NCBI RefSeq assembly: GCF_032854445.1
Contig: NC_088301.1
Location: 1,178,001-1,242,000, forward strand
Length of the DNA stretch: 64,000 nt
From: Liolophura sinensis
Taxonomy: Eukaryota; Mollusca; Polyplacophora; Chitonida; Chitonidae
Reading direction: 5' to 3'
This document shows positions 49,845 to 62,300 of the stretch, one piece after another (position 1 is the first letter of the stretch; the number at the start of each line of letters is the position of its first letter). Made by a program: the position numbers and the translations under genes. A model generated the notes under the pieces. It was not told where the DNA came from and searched no databases. It saw only the letters and a program-made list of their open reading frames with translations.

Positions 49845-50630
49845 GTGTTTTGATGTTCAATCGTCAGTTTGTGTGTTGATGTTCCATCGTCGATTATGTG
49901 CATCTATGTTCCATCGTCAGTTATGTGTTTTGATCTTCCATCGTCAGTTTGTGTTTTGATGTTCCATCGTCAGTTTGTGTTTTGATGTTCAATTGTCAGT
50001 TTGTGTGTTGATGTTCCATCGTCAGTTTGTGTGTTGATCTTCCATCGTCAGTTTGTGTTTTGATGTTCAATTGTCAGTTTGTGTGTTGATCTTCCATCGT
50101 CAGTTTGTGTTTTGATGTTCAATTGTCAGTTTGTGTTTTGATGTTCCATCGTCAGTTTGTGTTTTAATGTTCAATTGTCAGTTTGTGTGTTGATGTTCCA
50201 TCGTCGATTATGTGCATCTATGTTCCATCGTCAGTTATGTGTTTTGATGTTCAATCATCAGTTTGTGTGTTGATGTTCAGTCGTCAGTTTGTGTGTTGAT
50301 GTTCCATCGTCAGTTATGTGTGTTGATGTTCCATCGTCAGTTTGTGTTTTGATGTTCAATTGTCAGTTTGTGTTTTGATGTTCAGTCGTCAGTTTGTGTG
50401 TTGATGTTCCATTGTCGATTATGTGCATCTATGTTCCATCGTCAGTTATGTGTGTTGATGTTCCATCGTCAGTTATGTGTTGATGTTCCATCGTCGATTA
50501 TGTGCATCTATGTTCCATCGTCAGTTATGTGTGTTGATGTTCCATCGTCAGTTATGTGTGTTGATGTTCCATCGTCAGTTATGTGTGTTGATGTTCCATT
50601 GTCAGTTATGTGTGTTGATGTTCACAACTT
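49845..50630 (+). repeat. ~30 x 26-bp minisatellite, intergenic
   Basis: Unit TTGATGTTCCATCGTCAGTT plus TGTGTG with variants (GATTATGTGCATCTA, CAATTGTCAG). Some multi-unit blocks recur in the same order (about 49875, 50190, 50410, 50490). Confidence 0.95.
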
Positions 50631-51422
50631 AGTTTCTTGTGTAGAATAAGATCAATGTTGAAGTGAAAGTTAAGAGTGGTAACTTAAAAAAGTATTGCAT
50701 TTATTGAGCTCAGGTAAATATGTGTAAAGTACAACAACAGGGAATAACTAGCAAATTAAAATACATGTAGTACAGGGCGGCAAAAAGCAGGCCTTTCTGA
50801 TCCGCAATGTCCCGAAAAGCTGACCAAATTATTAGATGTTTCTCTGCATTCAGTTGTAATAAAAGGAAAAGTCTTAGAAAGGAATAACCTGGGATTAATA
50901 TTGGTCTGTATATTATAATGTGACTATAATTTTCTACCAGATCAAGACCTAAACCACTAATGGACAAGAAACATCAATTTGGGATTTTTAAAGACGTTGA
51001 GATTATGTAATCTCCACAACTTTCCACTTGACACTTATGTGTTGTACGCATCCACCTTCTGAGGATTTTACACGGACTCTTTATATTAGCAAATTGTCAG
51101 GTATCAAGCAAGGTGTGCATCTCCTCTCCTATCTTTCACCTGTAAATTGTAAAACCTTATTTGGTTTTCTGGTTCTGTCTATGTAATGATTATGTTATCT
51201 TACTGAAAGAATGTGCATGCCCTACTCTCATGATAAAGTCTTTAGAAACCAACACTTATATCTCAGTCCCAGGTACCTAACAAGTTGTTCTTGTCCTTTG
51301 TATATATAGAGGGCAATTGCTGGTTCATCCTACTAAAGCCTCTCTCTCGATGAGATTGATTTTGACCTGTCATTGAGGTTGAATCCTTGAATATAGCTCA
51401 GGCTGGTCATCAGGAATAGGTC
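50631..51422. other. Intergenic, no feature seen
   Basis: No array, SINE or supported frame between the 26-bp minisatellite and the short MITE. Confidence 0.5.
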
Positions 51423-51507
51423 AGGGCCTGGTTCTTTGACATAGGGATAAATTTAACCTTGGCTTACTGCTAGCCGAGGGTTAAATAGTTTAACCCTTTC
51501 GCAACTG
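51423..51507. mobile_element. Short MITE-like inverted repeat
   Basis: Left GGGCCTGGTTCTTTGACATA then GGGATAAATTTAACC faces right GGGTTAAATAGTTTAACCCT then TTCGCAACTGGGC. Ends resemble those of the 43075 element. Confidence 0.5.
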
Positions 51508-51640
51508 GGCAAAGGAGGTTTGTTCAATGCCTACTGAAGTACAGTTGTTTTCTCCTGTTGACTCTGTTTGCCATAACCAAAACCTGGCTGCTGTCATGAG
51601 TGAAACCGGGAGTACATGGTTCCACCAATGAACAAAATAT

Positions 51641-51905
51641 TTATTTATTTATTTGAATGGTGTTTTACGCCGTACTCAAGAATATTTCACTTATATGCCG
51701 GCGGCCAGCATTATGGTGGGAGGAAACCAAACACAGCCAGGGGGAAACCCACGATCATCCGCAGGTTGCTGGAAGACTTTCCCACTTACGACAGGAGAGG
51801 AAGCCAGCATGAGCTGGACTTGAACTCACAGCGACCGCATTGGTGAGAGGCTCCTGGATCATTACACTGTGCTAGCGCGCTAACCGACTGAGCCATGGAG
51901 GCCCC
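51641..51905 (-). mobile_element. SINE, full length, minus strand
   Basis: Reverse-complement copy of the main family (head at 51905, AAAT-type tail at 51641). Flanked by AACAAAATAT at 51631-51640 and again at 51906-51915, a perfect 10-bp target-site duplication. Confidence 0.94.
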
Positions 51906-51965
51906 AACAAAATATAAAGAGATATTAGCACAAAATCGCCATTTCCAATATGTCACTCTTGTCAT

Positions 51966-51971
51966 TTTATT
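51966..51971 (-). terminator. Candidate poly(A) signal for TEKT2
   Basis: AATAAA on the minus strand about 320 bases past the tektin stop codon, just short of the SINE. Confidence 0.4.
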
Positions 51972-52288
51972 GCATCAGTTATACATATGATGTGGGTTTT
52001 GTCTAGTTCGAATATTTGTTAACAATCCTCCCCCCACATTTTTGTTTCTCTAATTGACCTAATATGTACATGGTTTATGTGACAGTGGTAAGGCCATATG
52101 GTACAGTACAACCAAAGTGTATGCCGATTTACCAAGCAATGAGTTTACAAGAGGTTTTATCATCAATTGGTAAAGAGATTCCTTCTGTGAATTAAATAAA
52201 TACATCTCTTTGGTGAATCCTATTAAATTACTGGTTAGATCAAACAGTTTGTACAAGTCTCTGCTAATGGGTGTGTTTAGTACTGAGT

Positions 52289-52481
52289 TTAGGCCAGAAC
52301 TTTTGATCTCTCCCTCTCAATGCCTGTCAGGGTTAGGTTCCTCTCCAGAGATGTCATGGGTTTTGTCTGCAGCCTCTCTCGCACGTTCATACAACGGTTG
52401 TCCAGCATGAGTGAGTTGTTCTTCAAGGACAGATCATCATTGATTCTGTGCAGGTTAGCCTCCAGTCCATCCAGGGCATGT
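52289..52481 (-). CDS. TEKT2: TEKT2 last coding exon
   Basis: Acceptor ttcttaccag; stop TAA at 52291-52289. HALDGLEANLHRINDDLSLK and NNSLMLDNRCMNVRERL match human DALDALCKHLARLQADIACK and ANSMLLDTKCMDTRRKL. Confidence 0.95.
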
Positions 52482-54903
52482 CTGGTAAGAAATCACATGT
52501 GCATATATGAGACGTGTTTTGGGCAAAACTGCTGATATATTTTTTTTAGGGAAAAGATGACTAGAAAACTTTGTAGGATAAAGGGACAAATGAAAACCAT
52601 CTCACAAGTCTCAGTCACTGTATCTAAAAAATTTGGATTACCCTTACAACAACTCCTAAAGTCTGTTCACTATTTCTACAACTCTAAATTACAAGTAATG
52701 CATATACACAGCCATGATACTAAATGTGATGACCAGTGTATAACTAAGTGTATACTACTCACTTGGCTTGTTTGAGCTTCTCCTCCAGAGCTCTCTTTGA
52801 AGCCTCCAGCTGCTTGACCTCATCCACAAGCCCATATTGTGGAGCATCTCGGCACAATTCTACATTTGGGCGGTACGTTCTGTTCTCAAGTCTTGTCTGA
52901 GCCAGCTTCATTGGGTTGATCTTAGCACGGATGGCCTCCTCAATTCCACGTATGTCGTTTTCCAACTCTTCAATTTCTTCTTCAGTCTGTTTGGGGAAAG
53001 TTTGAGGGTTAAATAACTCACGAGTGAATTGATTATACGTAACATTTCTACACCAATGCTAAAAATGTGTTATAGTTTAAAATGTACTCACTTGAATCTT
53101 GAATTATAAATTTTGTATATCTGATAAAGTCTAATATCTTTGTATAAATGAATGTTAATGGTTTTTTTCTGCTATTTAATCTTTATATTTTGGAGTATGC
53201 AGGACTGTTGTAATTCTGGCTAAGCAAATAACTAACAACTCTGCCAATTTAATGCCTTACGTTTTTCTTCTGCCATTCCAGCTCATCCTTGGCCCGCTCA
53301 AACTCATGGATCCTCTTTCTAAAGGCATACTCTGTCGCCAGCCTCTGGGCCTCCAGGTCGTTGTCGGTCTGCTGGAGGGTGTGATGGATTGCCTCCCTTA
53401 GTCGGGTAGACGCCTTCATTTCTGCATCAGCTCGCTCCTTGTTATAACGACTGAAATCTTCCCATTGCTGCGGGGTTGTGCTCCTGGATAAGCACAAGTC
53501 AGTACATTATATATTACGTTATACATAATCATAGTATTTGGTGACACTCATTCTGTTTATTAAGTACTTTGATCAGCCCTTTATTTCTAAATAAGAAAAA
53601 TATATAACGAACTCAAAGATTTACCTCGCTGATTTGAAAGATCATGATGTGATCATGTTTTTGTTATTGATTTTGATAATACATTAGTATTGATATTGTT
53701 ATCAACATGCCATAAGTTGATAGTCCGGTTTTAATCTGATACCTCTACACTTTGAAATATACTCAAATATTTCATTTCTCTATCAAGTACTTAAAAAAGT
53801 GAATTTTGTTAGAGACCTGTAAAAGTTGTCTTACCCTTTTGGCACTCGGAGAGGGTCTGGTTTGTAGCTAATGTTTGGGGAGGTCTCAGACAAATTGTAC
53901 TGATCAATATCAATGCCCAGAGCTATATTTTTATCCTGCAGATCCGCCTGTATTTGCTGCCTGGCCTCTTGTAGCAGGCACAGCTGCTCAAATGCTTCAC
54001 TGATTTTGTTGTGGAGCTGCTTCTTGATCCCATCAATGACTTCAACCTCCTGTAAACATATCCAATATATCAGAGTGGACTCAATTTAAACATCATATAT
54101 AGGCAGTGCACGGCAGTGAATGCTAGTGATTGGTCTATCTTTTCTCAAATACAAGTCAAATTTAATATTTATGTATTTCATTCCATTACCACTGAATAGC
54201 GTGTTTAAGCACACAACATACCATCTGCCAGATCGACGTTTATTTATGAAAGATTTGTAGAGTGATACAAAAAGTGCCAGGAAAACCAACACTTATACAT
54301 GTACTTCAACAGTGCAGTCTATGTTTATATGTTTATGTATACTCTATATTCATTTAATGTTTCAATTTGATTTGAGAAAAAAATCACTGTATCTAGGCAA
54401 AAATGGAGATGTACAATATCATGAATAATATGTGAAACGAGAGGAAAAAATGTGAAACATTTTGACTGTGATGAGTGTTTTTACTTTACCTTGTGAAGCT
54501 GGTTTTCAGGCTCATCTTCCACCACGTCAATGGCCTGTCGGCCCTCTCTTAATGTTAGACATTCAATAGCCACATCTGTGGGTAAATCTTTGGCCTGGAG
54601 TGACTGCTCTGTCAGCTGCTTGGCATCAGACAGGTCAGAGATTTCCTTATCAAGGTCTGCCAAGGTTTTCTCCAGGATTTCCTTCCACTGACGGATGTGA
54701 TCTGCCCGGTCGGCCAGCCTCACATTGTTGGAATGCTGGTCCCACTTTGTCTGATTATCTGTCTCATTTCTGAGGAAGCGGCTTTCTTGCCGTGTCTGGT
54801 GTGAAGCATCCCTCTGACGCTCAGCATTTGTAGAGATGGTGTAGTTAGAAGTGAACCAGTCTGGGGGCTGGAATCGGGTTGTGGGTCTCACTTCTGTGGC
54901 CAT
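52289..54903 (-). CDS. TEKT2: Tektin-2, complete CDS in 5 coding exons
   Basis: Tektins are coiled-coil filament proteins inside axonemal doublet microtubules, needed for ciliary and flagellar motility (family knowledge). Five exons with GT-AG joins give 422 aa (human TEKT2 430). The N-terminus reads RFQPPDWFTSNYTISTNAER against human RFQLPDWHTNSYLLSTNAQL. VAIECLTLREGR, AFEQLCLLQE, EAQRLATEYAFRKR and the tektin signature RPNVELCRDAPQYGL are all present. This close match distinguishes it from tektins 1, 3, 4 and 5. No frame problems. It is head to head with ATRAID, and its 3' end faces that of TPR. Confidence 0.97.
52763..52986 (-). CDS. TEKT2: TEKT2 coding exon 4 (tektin signature)
   Basis: Acceptor cccaaacag, donor gtgagt. 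Carries LAQTRLENRTYRPNVELCRD then APQYGLVDEVKQLEA, the tektin family signature. Confidence 0.97.
53261..53483 (-). CDS. TEKT2: TEKT2 coding exon 3
   Basis: Acceptor ttatccag, donor gtaagg. GSTTPQQWEDFSRYNKERAD and DLEAQRLATEYAFRKR align with human GSTTLQQWDDFSRFNKDRAE and ELEAQRVATEFAFRKR. Confidence 0.96.
53835..54049 (-). CDS. TEKT2: TEKT2 coding exon 2
   Basis: Acceptor tgtttacag, donor gtaaga. EVEVIDGIKKQLHNKISEAF and QLCLLQEARQQ match human EVEVIEATKKALQQKVSQAF; ends SPNISYKPDPLRVPK plus two bases. Confidence 0.96.
54490..54903 (-). CDS. TEKT2: TEKT2 coding exon 1
   Basis: ATG at 54903-54901; donor gtaaag after ...QLHK. The acceptor ttctctttcag ends at 54923, leaving a 19-base 5' UTR in this exon, so an upstream noncoding exon is expected. 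138 codons. Confidence 0.96.
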
Positions 54904-54922
54904 GTTGAAACTTTAAAGTAGT

Positions 54923-55939
54923 CTGAAAGAGAAATTCAGAGTATAAAATAAAATTGGTGAAATGTATCAGGATGAAAGAAAATAAACTTATTGTTGTAAC
55001 AAACAGGCTATGAGTGTCTCTGTTTCTCTGTGTGGTTTGGATTCCATTTTAAGAGTGCAGTTATCATACAACATGACTTATCCAAGCTAGCCATTCCATG
55101 TGACATTAACGTGATAATGATGCCCTTTTAATTCATTAAAGAGCTACTACACTGTGAAGACCTGAATGTCTTAAAAGGAGGTATAAAAATTTAAGGACTG
55201 AGATTGTCTGAATTGCTGTCCTAAATTGTTAAAAATAGCAATGTATTAAAATTGCTGTCACTAGTTTCGGAGGATAGTACGGAAACAAAAGTTTTCTGTC
55301 GTTTCCAAATTTGCCTGGTTTGGCGTCGCCCATCCCTGATGTATAGCAAAAAATGACACTGCACTTTCAATTGTGCATGACGTCATTCCAGCACAACTGC
55401 CTTACCTGACGTCACATCTGCTTGACTCATCGTCACATAAGGAACATTATAACGTCACATTAGGTAAATTTTATGGAAACTGACGAAAATTTGTTTTTGA
55501 GGACTCTTCATTCATACAGGTTAAACAGTGTTGTTCATCATAAATGTTTTTAAACCCTGCTGTTAGCTCTGTTCCCTAAGGTATCCTTCATGTCGGTTTA
55601 ATATATCCACCTAGCTTTTCTTAGGACTGAAGTAGCACTTTAAGGCCATACAAATACTAATGTCATTTAATAACTGTTCAATAATGAGGGCTAACCATCC
55701 GATATAAAAAGCTCTTTATTCTGTGATATTTACATGTGATATTGTTAGATGACACGTGAACTTAGATCAAGGATACAGCTTGAAACATTTCAGCAAGAAT
55801 GAAAAAAAAAAAAATGCCCCTGACCTGGGAGGATAAGACCGATAGCCAACGCGGGTACCGACAAACGTTTGAAGACTTGAGCTCAATTTCTACACAACAT
55901 GCGTGAATATTTACTTGATTGTTGTATTAGTGTACATAC
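54923..55939 (-). other. TEKT2 first intron
   Basis: Runs from the 5' UTR exon donor to the acceptor before the ATG exon. No repeat family recognised; contains an A13 run near 55800. Confidence 0.55.
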
Positions 55940-56040
55940 CTTTTCTTTGACCAGTTGAACTCCGATAGCTGACGGTTTACTGATCGGTAACTCACAGCCG
56001 TCTTTTTAATAAGCGAGCGTGAATACTATCGCCGTGCTGG
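55940..56040 (-). other. TEKT2: Probable TEKT2 5' UTR exon
   Basis: On the minus strand ...GGTCAAAGAAAAG|GTATGTAC gives a strong donor at 55939. The upstream limit is uncertain; a TTAAAA string at about 56005-56010 could be a TATA-like element, in which case transcription starts near 55980. Confidence 0.55.
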
Positions 56041-56249
56041 TTCCAGCTCGCCCATCATGTTGCTACGCAAACACATGTAAGCCAAGGATGGATAGGTCGA
56101 TACATACCATTGGCTGGTTTAGATTAATTGGCCAATCAGGGAGCTCGTTTTAGAGCACACTAGATCGATCTCAGCTGCGTTGTCACTATGGAGATCTCAC
56201 TAGCCGCCAGGTAGCGCTGCACATGTCATGTGACTAGCGATCATTCAAA
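56041..56249. promoter_or_regulatory. Putative bidirectional TEKT2/ATRAID promoter
   Basis: The 5' UTR exon of TEKT2 and the start codon of ATRAID are about 240 bases apart and point away from each other. The interval is CG-richer than its surroundings and free of repeats. It holds an X-box-like site. Confidence 0.6.
56059..56072. promoter_or_regulatory. X-box-like (RFX) site upstream of TEKT2
   Basis: GTTGCTACGCAAAC matches 12 of 14 positions of the published X-box consensus GTHNYYATRRNAAC. It lies just upstream of the likely tektin start site, where RFX sites of ciliary genes normally sit. Confidence 0.5.
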
Positions 56250-56282
56250 ATGGCCGATGATACCGAGTCGCACATCGAATAA
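56250..56282 (+). other. Short upstream ORF overlapping the ATRAID start (TAATG)
   Basis: ATG at 56250 in a strong context (AAAATGG) encodes MADDTESHIE and stops with TAA at 56280-56282, sharing its last A with the ATRAID ATG at 56282. If transcribed, it could control translation by reinitiation. Confidence 0.5.
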
Positions 56283-56365
56283 TGGAACCTAAAATTAACT
56301 TCATTTTCATTATTGTTCACCTTGTTTGGAACATTTGTTTGGCAAATTCGTCAAATAAGACATTG
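56282..56365 (+). CDS. ATRAID: ATRAID exon 1 (signal peptide)
   Basis: ATG at 56282, donor gtaatg. MEPKINFIFIIVHLVWNICL then A|NSSNKTL is a good signal peptide with cleavage after ...CLA. 28 codons, phase 0. Confidence 0.85.
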
Positions 56366-59300
56366 GTAATGCCCACTGTATTTGTCAGCTTCGGACAGCA
56401 ACACATACTTTCAGTCTGCTACTGAAAATCTTTACAAATTTCTGTCTAGTGCTCGTGTTAAGCTTGACGTGGTACAATTTCCATGTATATTGAACTTCTT
56501 AATTGTTAAATATCGACAACATACTTTTTACAGTTATACATTTGTTCACTTATTTGAAAACTAGGTTGCTGTAAACTAGCGAGACGATTTCCTTGAAATT
56601 AAGACCTACATGCCTTCCTGTAAGTCTGTTCGTCTAACTTTAAGAAATATGTTAACTGACGTTACATTTGGCCTGGTTCATTTAGATGGACATTCCGTTA
56701 TCTTTAAAAAAAAAAAAACGCCGCAATTTCAAAGTTCCACCTCCTTCCCACTCCTGGCATTTGAACCCCCTCTTTTGCTCACTGACTCAATGTTACTATG
56801 AATATTAGTTCTGTTAAATTAAAAGTTGAGGCCTATTTTCCTGCAGCAGGTAAATATAAGAAATTGTTGAAAATAGACCTCAACATTTAATTTAATTGAA
56901 CTCATGTGAATATCAGAATTGTAAAATGGCACATTGAGTAGATCAAGTCCATCAAAGGGACTATATTTTGGTTATTAGTACCTTATGGACATCATGACTG
57001 AGCCTGCTGGTATTTTGAAAAAAGCAGTGCACAATTGTGAATTTGTATTTGGTTTGTGCACTGTCTAAATAAGTTCTTGCTGCTCAAAGGTATATTTCCT
57101 GTACATGTTAATATGCTACTTCACAGTTAAATTTTGGACATTACAACCTGTACTGGTACTCTGAGACATATTGAATGTATGAATGATTATGGTTTAATGC
57201 CACATCGCTGAGACACATTGAAAATCATAAATTTTCGGATTCTTAAAACATTAACAAGATCATTTGGCCTTCAGTATAAAGCATTATTCTAGAGTTGATA
57301 CCTTACATATAGTTTGGCCTTAGCCCTCCATATCATTTAGTGTGGTGGAAAGTAGTTTCACATTGATCCACCTACATAACTTCTTTTGTCTCTGGTAAAA
57401 AAAAAAAACATTTTGTAAACTTTAATCACTTTGGTTTGAATTTTTGTCTATCATGTTTGGCCTCCATATCTAGCGAAGACATTCTGCTCCCACAGTGGTA
57501 AATTGTGCAGCCCAGTAACAGTATTTGATCCAACATAAGTTGACGTGCTAATTCAGTTCCAAGAGAAATGTTTGAATTTTTAAACGTTTATGAAGGAAGC
57601 TCATTGGAATAAAAAAAAAAAACATGATTAAAAAAGCATAACTGTAAGTTTCCTCAAAATCTTTGGCAATAACACTGAGTGGGAGGCATGACAGCAATTA
57701 AGGATATTTTCCTGGAATGATATGGGAAAGGTTGTCATTTGTGGCTACATGTATGTATTTGCAATGGGTCACTTGTAGTGGCGCTGAATGGTGTAAGCTG
57801 AGGCAAAATTGGAACAACAGAAACAGTTCTGGTGTGATCCTCTTAGACTTACAAAATAAGTATTAATATCATGCAGATTTGGTGGAATTTAGGCAAGACT
57901 TATCAAGAAGATATTGAATATTTTGCCCATCTGTTAAAATGTAAAGGCTTTGACCCTGGTTTAGGGAGAGTAACAAATATGGGCTCAATTTACTGCAGTG
58001 TTAAAGTGTCTGTTGAGGCATTGCAGACTGGGTAAATGACAAAACAACACTATAAATAAATCTACGAAAAAAAAGTTCATTTTAATGGTGTAGTGCAATA
58101 ATTTCAATGCAAACTTGCTTTCTAGCATCTTAAAGTGTTTCCCTTTGAAGACATTCTACACATATTAATTCTTTGTAGATAGAAGTGTGCTCACACCTTT
58201 GCCCAGGGCCTCTGAGAAACAGTAGTGTGGTAAAGCAGAATTGTGAACATAATGTCATCTTGGATCGGTGTTGTTTAAACAGTTCAGTCTCGCCTTTTCA
58301 TGATGAAGGTGTTCTTGGGTAAGTTTCCATAAAGCAAGGAAAGTTTTTGAACATATAAAATGAAAAGCATATAAAGAACTGAACAAATTACCATCAAAAC
58401 TGATCTGTTTTTCCTGCCTGTAGAATTTACTCAAGAAAAATGTTTGTGATTTGTGAATTAAAGTGTATTTTATTTGCTATTTTAGTTATCAGGAGTTGTC
58501 ATATATACATTTTTTTTTGTTTTTTTTTTTAAATCCAAATTAATGATGAACGTGGCTTTTTTTATTATACAAAATAGCCAGTATGGTGTATATGACATAA
58601 TTTCAGCTGTTTTGTAGATTCTAGGAAATGTTGTCTTATTGTTTAATTGAGGAGTTTTGAGTTTAAACTTACCACTAAAGGTAATAAAAAGTCCTACTGT
58701 AGCAAATAACCTATCAAAACTGTTGTGCAACTGTTTTGATCACATTTACATGGGCATTTGGAAAAGTTGCTCAATAAGTAATGTAGAGAAGACGCATTAT
58801 GGAGAAAATTGAAGATGGATTGAAAACTGGATGGATTGAAAATTGAAAACTGGATGTTTGTGAGCTAGAATTCTGTGAACAGATGAGCGGTAAGTTAATT
58901 TCCAGAAAAGTTACCAAACATTTTTCACCAGTCACATGAAACAGTAAATGTAATACTGTTTTTACCTTGTTTTACAACAAAAGTGTTTGTCTTTTTTTTT
59001 TTTTGACCTGGACAGGATTGACCTGAGTGGATGTCATCTTCATCACCTGAACAGCTCTCTTCAACACTTCACACATGTCAGTACAGTGTAAGTCAAATTT
59101 TTTTTTTTCTGTGAACATCATGTGATTTTGTTTGTCAGTTTTATTTTACTTAAATTGTACAAAGTAAGTACTTAGGAAGTTTTTACTGTTATTATTCTAT
59201 AAACCTTAGCATTATCATTGTTCAGTGTGAATTTTTTGTATGTGAAGTGGTTTTGAGAAAGTCATAATATGATAATAAGTTTTTTGTTGATCTCAAGCCA

Positions 59301-62300
59301 CAAATCTTTGTTCATGCCTTTACAAAGTTTGTTTCATTTTCCAGAGTTTTAGATGACAATCCCTTAGAGCAAAAGGATGTTAATGATAGCCAGTTTTATG
59401 GCTTATCCATGATGGATTATTTGTAAGTTAAATTATTTTTTCTTTGTGTATTATGGAAACCTGTGGCAGGTTTTACAGTAGTGCTCCATGTACACTGATC
59501 TTACATGCATGTAGTTTCAAATCACTTGCTTTTCTGCAAAGCAACATACACATTTAGCCATCAGAGGAGATGAAAATCAGTGTTTCACACGTGAGGAATT
59601 TTTTGTAGTGACTTACCAGAGGTCAGCAGTTTACTCCAGACACTCATAAATCGAAATGTTGTTGTCTTATTATATTCTTGTGCATAATTTTAAACACCAA
59701 TAAGTCAGTTGATACTATCGTTTTGTGTAAAGTTATTGTTGTTTAAAGGGACGTTTATTTCTTTTAAGATTTAAGAGGAGCAGCTTGTAACTGAGTGGTT
59801 ACACTTAAGTCCTTTAGTCACTAAGACGTGAGATGAGGGTTCAATCCTGACCTTGGTCAGGGAAGTTGTACATTGTCCTGCTCTCAGTGATTGTGCCCGG
59901 CTGTATGTAGGAATGTCTGGCAGCAACCAGCAGATGGTCGTGGGTTATCCCCCGGGCTCGGCTCAGTTACCTCCCAACATAATGCTGGCCACCATTATAT
60001 TAGTGAAATTTGGGGCCTCCGTGGCTCAGTTGGTTAGCGCGCTAGCGCAACTTAATGACCCAGGAGTCTCTCACCAATGCAGTCGCTGTGAGTTCAAGTC
60101 CAGCTCATGCTGGCTTCCTCTCTGTCCGTAAGTGGGAAGGTCTTCTAGCAACCTGCGGATGGTCGTGGGTTTCCCCCGGGCTCTGCCCGGTTTCCTCCCA
60201 CTATAATGCTGGCCGCCGTCATATAAGTGAAATATTCTTGAGTACGGCCTAAAACACCAATCAAAATAAATAAATAAAGTATAAGCGAAATATTCTTGAG
60301 AAATTCATAAAACACCAATGAAATAAATAAATAAATAAATCTTAGTGAACATGTGACTTTGGTTTGCGCAATCCATCATTCAAAGTAGACCGCTTTCCTT
60401 TCACCGGTATGGTGTGAATATCTGTACCCTACTTGTGGGAAAGTTCACCAGTGACTTGCCAAAGGTCAGTGGTTTATATGGTCATTCTGGCTTTCTACAT
60501 GCGTAAAAGTGACGACCAATATTGTAAGTGAAAAATTTATGAGTATGACGTGAAACAACTGTGAGGTAAATAAATTTAAGACTTTATGGGCCAATGGCAC
60601 TTTACACAACTAGATTAATTATGTGGGGGAAATTCTGTTTGTGCTGTTCAGATTTTGATGTCTCACATAGGTCATATATGATATATTAATATATAAGCTT
60701 CTTAAATGGTAAAATGTGGAACATGACTATGTGCTTAATATTTTGGCAAAGTGATACATGTATTCCAAGCTGCACTTGTCTTTGTGCAGATATGTGCATA
60801 ATAGTATCTGGTGTGTTTATGTTACGTATCACTCCAATCTGTTTTCTGTGAGGTGAACTGCATGCTAATGTTTGACTCTGTCTGATTTTCAGAAGTTTGC
60901 CCTCTACATTAAATTGCCCGGGTGGTAACGAGTCCTGGGAGATGTCGAAGTATTTGCCTCAGAAAACTGTGTGCCAGGGACAACTGGACCTGTGTACTGT
61001 AGATAACTGTGAGTGCCATTGATGTCTGAGTGAGACATATGACAGCTCTGGACTGAACAGAATTGACTGGACTGAAAAAATTAAAATACAAGTGTCTGTG
61101 CTAAAGACTTTAGCTTTAACCTGTCTGATCTCATGATTCTAATGCCAACCAGTCAGTTAGCCAGGTCAGGTATGACAACTGTAGCAAAGGGAGACCAGAA
61201 TTCTCTGCCCTATAGCTTACATGAGCTAATTTGTGGTGCCCTGTTGGAGTACTGTTCATAAACTAGGGTTGGTCTCCCATGACTTTGGCTGTCTTACATT
61301 ATTGAGTGTCTGGTGTAAAGTCTGGTAGCTTAACCGTAACACGAATATGTATACAACATGCACTTCGAAGTACCTCAGCAACACACTGGTACACTTGAGC
61401 TCTGAAACCCTGGCCTTCCACCCAGATGACTTGTACACAAAACTATTCTTTTTCCGCACCAGTTGAGATAATTTACATGCAAAAGATTCAGAGCAGGGAG
61501 ACATTCCACCATAAGTCCAACAGTGGAGGCTTTGGTAATTTTTAGAGGATGCAAACATTGTTGGTTATGCATCCCATCCATGACCCCTTCTAGACCTTCT
61601 AAGCTGGAATAGAAGCGCCCTGTAAGCCTTAGGTTGGTGGTTCAGATATGTAGTGTCTTGCCCATTGACAGTGTTACCTTGTTGTTGTTGTAGTCACCTG
61701 TCCACACCATTCCCATTGTCTTCCTCGTGGCCCTGGGCTCAAGGATTGTCTTTGTGATGGTGGTTTCTATGGTTACAAGTGCTTAAGATCTGTAAGTATG
61801 CATCCTATATTAATTAGTTTCATACAGCTGTCAGTGCAGATGAAGTTAGACATGTTTGAAATCCAGCTGGATGTGTTAAGTAAACATTGTATTTCTGAAA
61901 GGTAAGCTGCGAAAAATAACACAGATCTGTAATCTGCCAAGTACCCTGACTCACCAGTTGGTAACAGCACTGTATTTTATAGGTACCTTCCATCTTAAAG
62001 AATACATGGCATTGTTTTAGTGTTGTGCTAGATTTGCTCTGCATTTTGATATGACACTTATTGTATTTGTTTCCTTCATATTGGTTTGTGTGTCAAGAAG
62101 AGTTGAGTTACCTTCAATAAATAAAGATATTATTATAAATATGTTCCTATTTTAAACAGGCGCTGCCATTTGCTTTTATTGTGTGTCTGGCACAGTGTCT
62201 CTGTTTTATTCCCCCAGGGACATTTTCCCACAGAGTGGTACCTGATAGGTCTCTGTAGCAGCACTGTGGCTGTCTCTGCACTACTCTGGTGCACACAACG

